Positions 16,036 through 22,708 of a DNA stretch of 45,255 bases are shown here, one piece after another. The position numbers and the translations under genes were made by a program. The notes beneath the pieces were generated by a model. That model saw nothing but the letters and a program-made list of their open reading frames with translations. It was not told where the DNA came from and ran no database searches. The DNA is taken from NCBI GenBank assembly GCA_944322355.1, contig CALUOT010000019.1, positions 1 through 45,255 of the forward strand, read 5' to 3'. Numbering within the stretch: the stretch's first letter is position 1; every line of letters starts with the position of its first letter. The DNA is from an uncultured Bacteroides sp. (GTDB taxonomy: Bacteria > Bacteroidota > Bacteroidia > Bacteroidales > Bacteroidaceae).

Positions 16036-17091
16036 CTATCGGTTGTAATAGAAGTCTATATTCTCCTTGGTCAGCAGGTCGATAGGCATGAAGTATTCGC
16101 CCGGTACCTCCTTTTTAAGAATGAGGTATTCACACAGCGTCTTGATGCCGTTGAATCCCTGCAACACCGGTTGCTGGGCTATCAGGAAGAAAATGCTTCC
16201 TTGCTTCAGGCAGTCTACATTGCGTTGCAGCAGGTCATATCCCATCAGGTTGAAATCCATTTTTTGCTTCTTCTGCAAGTATTCGCCAATGATGTATGCC
16301 TTTGAGTTGAATGTAATGCCATTCTTCAGCTGGGGATGTTGGGCGAAGAAGTCGTCTAGCATCCGGTTGTCTTCGGTGTCGCGTTTGGCGTGCAAGTCCA
16401 GTTCATGAATCTGACAGGCAGGATGGTACTGCTTCATGTATTCTCTGAAACCCACTTCCCGGCGTTCCTGCTGGTTGGAACCGACAATTCCTTCGTTGAT
16501 TTTGCGGAAGATGGCAATCTCACGCGCTTCTTCACCGGCCAGTAACATCAGCATACGGGCGGCAAAGTATCCGCTTCGGTGCGAATCTTGTCCGAAAAAG
16601 GCCAAGGCCGGTTGTTCCTTGATGTTAGAGTCTATATATATATAAGGTGTATCGCGTCGTTTCAACTCGTCCGTAAACGGGCGAGTGTATTGGGGAGCGG
16701 TAGGAGCCAACAGGACACCTTCGGGCTTTTGTGCCAATACTTCTTCTGCCGCTTGGGCAAAAGAGTGGTAGTCGTAAGGGTCATAGTGGAAAAGACGGAC
16801 GTCGATGTGAAAGTCGGAATACGTATTTACCGCATGGTGTATACCGGTTTCCACATCGGTCCAATATTCACTCACCTCGTGCAGGGGAAGCAGGCAGGCA
16901 AATGTGTATCGCTTGTTCGAGGCCAAAGCGCTGGCATACATGTTGGGTTGGTAGTCCAGTTGCTTCAGTATGTCCTCCACCCGTTTCCGACTGGCTTCGG
17001 ACACGCCGCTTCGTCCGTGCAACACGCGGTCGACGGTTCCTACCGATACCCCGGCCAGTCGGGCAATGTCTTTGATTCTGATTCTTTCCAT
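16036..17091 (-). CDS. LacI-family regulator of the hexuronate genes
   Basis: A DNA-binding repressor of 351 residues. The N-terminal helix-turn-helix and hinge are clear (RIRIKDIARLAGVSVGTVDR then VLHGRSGVSEASRKRVEDIL). A periplasmic-binding-protein-like sensor domain follows (FFGQDSHRSGYFAARMLML). An in-frame ATG at 17115 would add MPANKSNG; 17091 gives the standard LacI opening. The gene is transcribed from a -7 box at 17157-17164 and is divergent from kdgK, with a matching 14-bp operator-like site near each promoter. It most likely represses uxaA, kdgK and eda, and itself, until a pathway intermediate binds. The ligand cannot be read directly. Confidence 0.93.
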   Translation of the reverse strand: MERIRIKDIARLAGVSVGTVDRVLHGRSGVSEASRKRVEDILKQLDYQPNMYASALASNKRYTFACLLPLHEVSEYWTDVETGIHHAVNTYSDFHIDVRLFHYDPYDYHSFAQAAEEVLAQKPEGVLLAPTAPQYTRPFTDELKRRDTPYIYIDSNIKEQPALAFFGQDSHRSGYFAARMLMLLAGEEAREIAIFRKINEGIVGSNQQERREVGFREYMKQYHPACQIHELDLHAKRDTEDNRMLDDFFAQHPQLKNGITFNSKAYIIGEYLQKKQKMDFNLMGYDLLQRNVDCLKQGSIFFLIAQQPVLQGFNGIKTLCEYLILKKEVPGEYFMPIDLLTKENIDFYYNR

Positions 17092-17118
17092 TCCGTTAGA
17101 CTTGTTTGCAGGCATTCC

Positions 17119-17132
17119 TGTGCTCGTACACA
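17119..17132. promoter_or_regulatory. Operator-like site A in the lacI leader
   Basis: TGTGCTCGTACACA is a near-palindrome with TGTG/CACA arms. It lies downstream of the lacI -7 box, about 20-30 bp into the transcript. It shares 12 of 14 bases with site B at 17201. Confidence 0.7.
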
Positions 17133-17156
17133 ATAATAATCTTAATATTTTCGACA

Positions 17157-17164
17157 CAAATATA
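17157..17164 (-). promoter_or_regulatory. -7 box (TATATTTG) of lacI-uxaA
   Basis: A TAnnTTTG match on the minus strand, 66 bp before the preferred lacI ATG. Confidence 0.65.
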
Positions 17165-17194
17165 TGATAATTTTTTGTATTCCAAAAATTGTTG

Positions 17195-17202
17195 TATCTT
17201 TG
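17195..17202 (+). promoter_or_regulatory. -7 box (TATCTTTG) of kdgK, with TTG at -33
   Basis: A TAnnTTTG match preceded by TTTTTTG (TTG at 17175-17177) at suitable spacing. It drives a leader of about 140 nt ahead of kdgK. Confidence 0.8.
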
Positions 17203-17214
17203 TGCTCGCACACG
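17201..17214. promoter_or_regulatory. Operator-like site B over the kdgK start point
   Basis: TGTGCTCGCACACG overlaps the end of the kdgK -7 box and the expected start point. Binding of the LacI-type repressor here would block transcription directly. Its only close match seen in the window is site A. Confidence 0.75.
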
Positions 17215-17220
17215 AAAGCT

Positions 17221-17307
17221 ATGAAGAACTCATTTGCTGTTGAATTACTCTTCATGTTTTCAAGTGATTATCCGTCTAGAGACGGAGAAAATAATAAATT
17301 GAAATAG
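17221..17307 (+). other. Possible 28-codon leader reading frame ahead of kdgK
   Basis: An ATG 18 bp after the kdgK -7 box opens a frame of 28 codons (MKNSFAVELLFMFSSDYPSR, then DGENNKLK) ending at TAG 17305-17307, 42 bp before kdgK. A small hairpin, CCGTC-TAGA-GACGG, is at 17272-17285. It may be a translated leader or chance; no similarity is recognised. Confidence 0.3.
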
Positions 17308-17349
17308 GAAATTATTTATTCATATAATATTAAATAAAAAAAGAACATT

Positions 17350-18375
17350 ATGGGAAAGAAAGTCGTAACCCTTGGTGAAATCATGTTGAGATTGTCCACT
17401 CCAGGCAATACTCGTTTTGTACAGTCTGATTCATTCGACGTAGTATACGGTGGAGGTGAAGCCAATGTGGCTGTTAGCTGTGCCAATTACGGACATGATG
17501 CTTATTTTGTAACGAAGTTGCCTACGCACGAGATTGGACAGTCGGCCGTCAATGCCTTGCGCAAATATGGTGTAAAGACTGATTTCATAGCCCGTGGCGG
17601 CGACCGTGTAGGTATTTACTATCTGGAGACCGGCGCATCCATGCGTCCCAGCAAGGTGATTTATGATCGCGCCCATTCTTCCATAGCCGAAGCCGATCCT
17701 TCTGATTTCGATTTCGATGCTATCATGGAAGGTGCCGATTGGTTCCACTGGTCAGGTATCACGCCGGCCATCTCTGACAAGGCTGCCGAACTGACCCGTC
17801 TGGCTTGCGAAGCTGCCAAGCGTCATGGCGTGACGGTATCGGTTGACCTGAACTTCCGCAAGAAACTGTGGACCAAGGAGAAAGCACAGTCCATCATGAA
17901 ACCTTTGATGAAGTATGTAGACGTATGTATCGGTAATGAGGAAGATGCTGAACTTTGCTTGGGCTTCAAACCCGATGCTGACGTGGAAGGTGGTAAGACG
18001 GATGCCGAAGGCTACAAGGGCATCTTCAAGGCCATGGCCAAGGAATTTGGTTTCAAGTATGTCATTTCGACGTTGCGTGAGTCGTTCTCGGCTTCTCACA
18101 ACGGCTGGAAAGCCATGATTTATAACGGCGAGGAATTCTATGAATCCAAGCGTTATGACATCAACCCCATTGTAGACCGCGTAGGAGGTGGCGACTCGTT
18201 CTCTGGTGGTATCATTCACGGACTGTTGACGAAGGCTACCCAAGGTGAAGCTTTGGAGTTCGCTGTGGCAGCTTCTGCCCTGAAGCACACCATCAATGGT
18301 GACTTTAACCTGGTTTCGGCAGCCGAAGTAGAAGCATTGGCCGGTGGCGATGCCAGCGGACGTGTGCAGCGATAA
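17350..18375 (+). CDS. kdgK: 2-keto-3-deoxygluconate kinase (PfkB family)
   Basis: A cytoplasmic sugar kinase of 341 residues that phosphorylates 2-keto-3-deoxygluconate to KDPG. It has the PfkB opening (VVTLGEIMLRLSTPGNTRFV), the sugar-binding YGGGEANVAVSCANYG, the VSVDLNFRKKLW strand and the C-terminal signature VDRVGGGDSFSGG with the catalytic base Asp282. It is the first gene of the plus-strand hexuronate unit, followed by a four-helix-bundle gene and then eda. Substrate assignment rests on this context with uxaA and eda; another sugar-acid kinase is possible but less likely. Confidence 0.93.
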   Translation: MGKKVVTLGEIMLRLSTPGNTRFVQSDSFDVVYGGGEANVAVSCANYGHDAYFVTKLPTHEIGQSAVNALRKYGVKTDFIARGGDRVGIYYLETGASMRPSKVIYDRAHSSIAEADPSDFDFDAIMEGADWFHWSGITPAISDKAAELTRLACEAAKRHGVTVSVDLNFRKKLWTKEKAQSIMKPLMKYVDVCIGNEEDAELCLGFKPDADVEGGKTDAEGYKGIFKAMAKEFGFKYVISTLRESFSASHNGWKAMIYNGEEFYESKRYDINPIVDRVGGGDSFSGGIIHGLLTKATQGEALEFAVAASALKHTINGDFNLVSAAEVEALAGGDASGRVQR

Positions 18376-18394
18376 ATTTATTTACTATTTATCT

Positions 18395-18838
18395 ATTTAC
18401 GATTTACTATTTTGATAGATGAAACGTGAAGAACTGAAAGAGCGTTTAAAAGCGTTTGCTGTCAGGATAGTAAAGTTAGTAGATAAACTTCCGAATACAG
18501 CGGCAGGTAGGGCGATTGGCAATCAGATAGTTCGTTCTGGTACATTTCCGGGTGCTAATTATCGGGCTGCTTGTTTAGGGAAATCTGAAAAAGATTTCTT
18601 GAATAAGCTGAAGATGGTAGAGGAAGAACTTGATGAAACCATGTATTGGTTGGAATTAATAATGGAGTTACGTCTTGTAAAGCCTGAATTATTGGAAAGT
18701 CTTTATGCAGAAAATGATGAATTACTTCGTATTATAGTCAAGTCTGTTATTACCATGCGCGAAAGGATGGAGAAGTCTGTCGTAGATCGTAAATAGTTAA
18801 ATAGTAAATAATTAAATAGTAAATAGTAAATCGTAAAT
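18395..18838. mobile_element. Candidate cassette: four-helix-bundle gene between 18-bp perfect inverted repeats
   Basis: ATTTACGATTTACTATTT (18395-18412) and its exact reverse complement AAATAGTAAATCGTAAAT (18821-18838) enclose one small gene. Further AT-rich words (TAAATAGT and variants) extend the right side to about 18855. The block splits kdgK from eda and is much more AT-rich than either. No transposase is present. The arrangement recalls the intervening sequences of 23S rRNA, whose encoded proteins belong to the same family and which are bounded by complementary arms. Calling it mobile is inference. Confidence 0.55.
18419..18796 (+). CDS. Four-helix-bundle protein of the 23S rRNA intervening-sequence family
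   Basis: A protein of 125 residues, predicted all-helical. It has the family hallmarks LPNTAAGRAIGNQIVRSGTF, PGANYRAACLGKSEKDFLNK and MVEEELDETMYWLELIMEL. Homologues are encoded in 23S rRNA intervening sequences and are related to Avd of diversity-generating retroelements; they form oligomers and bind nucleic acid. No reverse transcriptase or rRNA is near. The gene starts 43 bp after kdgK and lies between perfect inverted repeats, with base composition unlike its neighbours, so it looks inserted. Its role here is unknown. Confidence 0.88.
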   Translation: MKREELKERLKAFAVRIVKLVDKLPNTAAGRAIGNQIVRSGTFPGANYRAACLGKSEKDFLNKLKMVEEELDETMYWLELIMELRLVKPELLESLYAENDELLRIIVKSVITMRERMEKSVVDRK

Positions 18839-18863
18839 TGTTAAATTGTAAATAATCATAGTT

Positions 18864-19532
18864 GTGGCAAAATTTGATAAGATAGCCGTACTGAACAAGA
18901 TAGGTTCTACCGGCATGGTTCCTGTGTTCTACCATAAAGATGCAGAAGTGGCAAAAAAAGTAGTGAAAGCTTGCTACGAAGGTGGAGTTCGTGCTTTCGA
19001 GTTCACCAACCGAGGTGACTTCGCTCACGAAGTCTTTGCAGAAGTCGTAAAGTTTGCAGCTAAGGAATGTCCTGAGATGGCTATGGGTGTAGGTTCTGTA
19101 GTAGACCCGGCCACAGCAGCCCTCTACATCCAGTTAGGTGCTAATTTTGTGGTAGGTCCGTTGTTCAACCCCGAGATTGCCAAGGTGTGCAACCGTCGTT
19201 TGGTGGCTTACACGCCGGGGTGTGGCAGTGTGTCCGAAGTGGGCTTTGCTCAGGAAGTAGGTTGCGACTTGTGCAAGATTTTCCCAGGTGACGTACTGGG
19301 CCCGAAGTTAGTAAAAGGTATGTTGGCGCCGATGCCTTGGTCTAAACTGATGGTGACAGGCGGTGTAGAACCTACTCAAGAGAATCTGACCTCATGGATT
19401 AAGGCCGGTGTATTCTGTGTGGGTATGGGTTCTAAGCTCTTCCCGAAAGACAAGGTCGCTGCAGAAGACTGGGCTTATATCACGGAGAAATGCAAGGAAG
19501 CTTTGGGCTATATTGCAGAAGCCAGAAAGTAA
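18864..19532 (+). CDS. eda: KDPG aldolase (2-keto-3-deoxy-6-phosphogluconate aldolase)
   Basis: A cytoplasmic aldolase of 222 residues that splits KDPG into pyruvate and glyceraldehyde 3-phosphate, the last step of the hexuronate route in this block. Conserved features are EFTNRGDF with Glu46, [20 protein letters not shown], and the Schiff-base Lys138 in [18 protein letters not shown]. The start codon is GTG at 18864 (GTGGCAAAATTTGAT). It lies just past an AT-rich repeat that ends the four-helix-bundle cassette, so translation begins from a leader shaped by that repeat. A terminator follows. Confidence 0.95.
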   Translation: MAKFDKIAVLNKIGSTGMVPVFYHKDAEVAKKVVKACYEGGVRAFEFTNRGDFAHEVFAEVVKFAAKECPEMAMGVGSVVDPATAALYIQLGANFVVGPLFNPEIAKVCNRRLVAYTPGCGSVSEVGFAQEVGCDLCKIFPGDVLGPKLVKGMLAPMPWSKLMVTGGVEPTQENLTSWIKAGVFCVGMGSKLFPKDKVAAEDWAYITEKCKEALGYIAEARK

Positions 19533-19614
19533 AGGTAATCCGTAGGCACGAATGGGAAATCTCGTGCCTCGGACAGGATATTTTTCATTTTGTTTAAAGG
19601 TGTTTAAAGGGAAC

Positions 19615-19655
19615 AGCCATCGAAACCGCTGAAAGTTTCGGTGGCTTGTTTTTTT
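19615..19655 (+). terminator. Rho-independent terminator after eda
   Basis: AGCCATCGAAAC (19615-19626) pairs with GTTTCGGTGGCT (19635-19646), with one G-T pair, followed by a T-run. A second hairpin, GGCACGA/TCGTGCC (19545-19568), lies nearer the stop. Confidence 0.9.
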
Positions 19656-19659
19656 ATAT

Positions 19660-19667
19660 TATCTTTG
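19660..19667 (+). promoter_or_regulatory. -7 box (TATCTTTG) directly in front of the glycosyltransferase ATG
   Basis: The box ends 4 bp before ATG 19672, so the transcript should begin at or near the start codon, which implies a leaderless or nearly leaderless mRNA. Confidence 0.72.
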
Positions 19668-19671
19668 CATT

Positions 19672-20841
19672 ATGGATACGCTGCTCCACATACTCGATTG
19701 GTTTCTCTTCGCCTGTTTCACTGTTAATGTGCTTTACCTGTTGGTGTACAGTGTGGCTTCCCGGCGAAGCAAGTCCGTGGTGTGTCCGCATTCCGACCGT
19801 CATTTGCGCATGGCGGTGCTGATTCCTGCTTACGGGGAAGATGCCGTGATTGAGGAGTGTGTGCAAGCCTGTCTGGCACAGACTTATCCTTCGACATCGT
19901 ACACGGTCGTGGTGGTGTCCGATCACATGAAGTCCGAAACCAATGCCCGTTTGGCGCGTCTGCCCATCAGATTCTTGGAGGTACACTTTCAGCAGAGTAC
20001 GAAGGTGAAGGCGCTGAATGCTGCCATGCAGGCGCTGGGGGACGATTACGAGGTGGCCTTGGTGCTCGATGCCGATAATCTGATTCCTCCCGATTATCTG
20101 ATGGATTTGAACCATTACATGGCTGATCCCAAGGTTGAAGTGGTACAGACCCATCGGAAGGCTAAGAATCTGAACAACCCGATGGCACTGCTCGATGCTG
20201 TCAGTGAGGAAATCAACAACAGCATTTTCCGTTTGGGGCATGCCAACCTGGGGATGTCTGCCGCCTTGATAGGCTCCGGGATGGCTTTTCGGTATACATT
20301 GTTTCGCAACGTGATGGCCGACATGCGCTCTGTGGGCGGATTTGACCGTGAGTTAGAGCTTCGGTTGCTTTATCGGAGGAAGAGTTTTCATTACCTGCCC
20401 GAGACTTGTGTGTGGGATGAGAAAATACAGAGCACGGCCGATTTCTCCCGTCAGCGTCGCCGTTGGCTTTCTGCCCAGTTCCATTACGCGGCAGTGTTTG
20501 CCAACTGTATGGGGCCTGCTATTCGCGATCGTAAGTGGGATTTCTGTGATAAGCTGTTCCAGCAATTCATCCTTCCCCGGCTGTTATTGGTTGGTTTTCT
20601 CGTTTTGGGAGCCGTAGGGTTGACCCTGTTCTGTCCTCTTTGTGCTGTCAAATGGTGGCTGCTGCTTGGATTGTTGCTGGTAGCTTTGCTACTTGCCATT
20701 CCGGCCTCTTACTATACTCGTCGTTTGTTTATTGCTCTTCTGCATATTCCCCGTGCCTTCCAGGTCATGCTGTTCAACCTTTTTCGTCTGCATGGAGCCA
20801 ACAGACAGTTCATTCATACTCGGCATGGGATAGGAGAGTGA
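19672..20841 (+). CDS. Membrane glycosyltransferase, family 2
   Basis: A protein of 389 residues anchored by one N-terminal helix (about 10-28) and by at least two C-terminal helices (about 293-350). The GT-A domain opens with MAVLIPAYGEDAVIEECVQA, has the metal-binding LDADN motif (Asp133, Asp135) and the QRRRW motif (261-265) typical of processive, membrane-bound enzymes. The product could be an extracytoplasmic polysaccharide or glycolipid. The next gene, an asparagine-synthetase-like enzyme, starts 39 bp later on the same strand, so the two are probably expressed together. Confidence 0.88.
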   Translation: MDTLLHILDWFLFACFTVNVLYLLVYSVASRRSKSVVCPHSDRHLRMAVLIPAYGEDAVIEECVQACLAQTYPSTSYTVVVVSDHMKSETNARLARLPIRFLEVHFQQSTKVKALNAAMQALGDDYEVALVLDADNLIPPDYLMDLNHYMADPKVEVVQTHRKAKNLNNPMALLDAVSEEINNSIFRLGHANLGMSAALIGSGMAFRYTLFRNVMADMRSVGGFDRELELRLLYRRKSFHYLPETCVWDEKIQSTADFSRQRRRWLSAQFHYAAVFANCMGPAIRDRKWDFCDKLFQQFILPRLLLVGFLVLGAVGLTLFCPLCAVKWWLLLGLLLVALLLAIPASYYTRRLFIALLHIPRAFQVMLFNLFRLHGANRQFIHTRHGIGE

Positions 20842-20880
20842 AGTTTCCAATGACGATAGATTGATAAAATAATTGTAGTT

Positions 20881-22686
20881 ATGATTTACGGTAAACTGAC
20901 AGGAGAAGATTGGCGTACGATACACGTGGAAGGCGATGCACCGGAGTCTGTCTACCAAGACGATGAACTTCGTCTGTTCTTTTGGGGAACATTGTACAAT
21001 CGTGATGTACTGGTGAAAGGCGATGCTTCCGTGAGTAATGCCTGTTTGGTAGCCGGGTTGTTTCAATCCGGCTACCAAACAGGCGCCCTCGCGCCTGTGC
21101 AGGCGCTCGCTGCTTTGGATGGCTGTTTTACATGGGTCTATTTCACCCGGACTTCATCGGGGATTGTGCGCGATGCGCATGGTACCCACTGGCCGGTTTA
21201 CTATCGGGCGGACGGCACATTCTCCACTTCGTTGTCCTATTTTTCAGAGTCAGGTCAAAAGCTTATGCCCGACCGAGCCAGTTTGTCGGCTGCTTTGCAG
21301 CGGGGACTGATATTGTCCGGTCGTTCGGTGTGGACGGGCGTGTCTCGTTTGGAGGCAGGATGCCATTTATGTTTTACGGGCGGTTCATTCACCTGTTCTT
21401 CCCTTTATGCACAGTCTTCTTTTGTCTCGCCTACGCTTCCATCGGATAAACCGGAATTATCTGATTATGTCCATGGGTATAGGGAATTACATCAGCAGGC
21501 TATCCGTCGTCGGATAGGCTCATACTCACACGTGGGCATTTTGCTCAGTGGAGGATACGATTCCGGGTCTAATCTGGCGGCGTTGCGTTCGGTCTACTCC
21601 GGTCCCATCGATTCTTATTCCATCGGTTTCAAGGGCGATACGTGGACCGAGCTTCCTTTGGCTCGGTTAATGTCTAAGGAGTTTGGTACGTGCCATCATG
21701 AATATGAAATAGATGGTAGTGAGATCCGTTTTTTGCCGGAGATAATTCGCTTTTGGGGTGAACCTTTTGTGGAAGGTGGCCTGATGGTCAATTACTGTGC
21801 CATGCGTCTGGTGGGGGAACAGAAACCCGAAGTGGTATTGGGAGGAGATGGTAACGATCAATATTTTGGTACGTCATCGCGCGAAGTTGCCTTGTATTAT
21901 GGGGCTTCCCGCATGCAGATTCTTCCTCTGATGCGTATGGCTAATCGCTTTTTGCAGAACGGAATGGGAGAGAAGAGCGACAAGTTCTATCGGATTCATT
22001 TTCATTTGGACAAGATACTTCATTTATTGGAAGGCGAACGGTTCGGTTTCTCCGATGGGGCCTTGCGCCGTTTGTTGCAACATCCGGCTGAAGACGCTCC
22101 TCGGTATGCATCTCCCATACCCGACGTGAGCAGTTTTGACAACCTTTATAATCAACACGCTTGGTTGTCCGATGTCGAGATAGTCATTAACCGTCTTATT
22201 CTTTATAAAGCCTCTTCCATGGCACGCCTGTTCGGAGTAAATCTTGTTTTTCCTTTCATGGATCGTTCACTTTACGATTTTCTGGGGAGCCTTCCGGTGG
22301 GATGGAAGTGCCAGAGCAAGAGCGTATGGGACATGGCACGCGGACGAGCCCAATCCAAATATTTATTGAAATTGGCTTACAAGCCTCTTCTTCCCGCAGC
22401 CGTCACCGAACGAAAGAAACAAGGAGGCTTCGCACCGATGCCTTTGTTTTTCGCTGATGCACACCAACGGACACATTTGAAGGAGTTCATTCTATCTTCT
22501 TCCATCTTCGATACTTACCTGAGTCGTGAGGCTGTACTTCGTTTTCTGAATCATTACGACCGGCAGGTTGCCAATAACGGTGGTTGGTTCTGGTATCGCC
22601 AGAACCTGGCTTTACAGTATTTCAATCTATTGGCTGTAGTCACTTGGTGGGAAGAATTTGTAGCGGAGAAACGGGTAGAATATTGA
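20881..22686 (+). CDS. Asparagine-synthetase-like amide-forming enzyme without N-terminal Cys
   Basis: A protein of 601 residues with the AsnB two-domain plan. The C-terminal half has the PP-loop ATP site LLSGGYDSGS (221-230) and the LGGDGNDQYF loop (about 320-329). The N-terminal half has the glutamine-hydrolase fold, but the chain starts MIYGKLTG, with no cysteine at position 2 to act as nucleophile. Family members lacking that Cys (beta-lactam synthetase, lasso-peptide cyclase) use ATP to form an amide from an amine other than ammonia. It follows a membrane glycosyltransferase and may modify its product. A 16-bp perfect inverted repeat lies inside the gene at 21041-21083. Confidence 0.85.
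   Translation: MIYGKLTGEDWRTIHVEGDAPESVYQDDELRLFFWGTLYNRDVLVKGDASVSNACLVAGLFQSGYQTGALAPVQALAALDGCFTWVYFTRTSSGIVRDAHGTHWPVYYRADGTFSTSLSYFSESGQKLMPDRASLSAALQRGLILSGRSVWTGVSRLEAGCHLCFTGGSFTCSSLYAQSSFVSPTLPSDKPELSDYVHGYRELHQQAIRRRIGSYSHVGILLSGGYDSGSNLAALRSVYSGPIDSYSIGFKGDTWTELPLARLMSKEFGTCHHEYEIDGSEIRFLPEIIRFWGEPFVEGGLMVNYCAMRLVGEQKPEVVLGGDGNDQYFGTSSREVALYYGASRMQILPLMRMANRFLQNGMGEKSDKFYRIHFHLDKILHLLEGERFGFSDGALRRLLQHPAEDAPRYASPIPDVSSFDNLYNQHAWLSDVEIVINRLILYKASSMARLFGVNLVFPFMDRSLYDFLGSLPVGWKCQSKSVWDMARGRAQSKYLLKLAYKPLLPAAVTERKKQGGFAPMPLFFADAHQRTHLKEFILSSSIFDTYLSREAVLRFLNHYDRQVANNGGWFWYRQNLALQYFNLLAVVTWWEEFVAEKRVEY
21041..21083. repeat. 16-bp perfect inverted repeat inside the asparagine-synthetase-like gene
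   Basis: CCTGTTTGGTAGCCGG (21041-21056) and CCGGCTACCAAACAGG (21068-21083) are exact reverse complements around an 11-nt loop. They encode roughly residues 54-68. GC-rich smaller hairpins (GCGCCTG-TG-CAGGCGC) follow at once. Confidence 0.92.
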
Positions 22687-22708
22687 AAAAACGTCGGTGA
22701 ATAAGGAT

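Noticed and set aside
18419-18796. A diversity-generating retroelement, because the protein is related to Avd
   Set aside because: No reverse transcriptase, template repeat or variable repeat is present near the gene.
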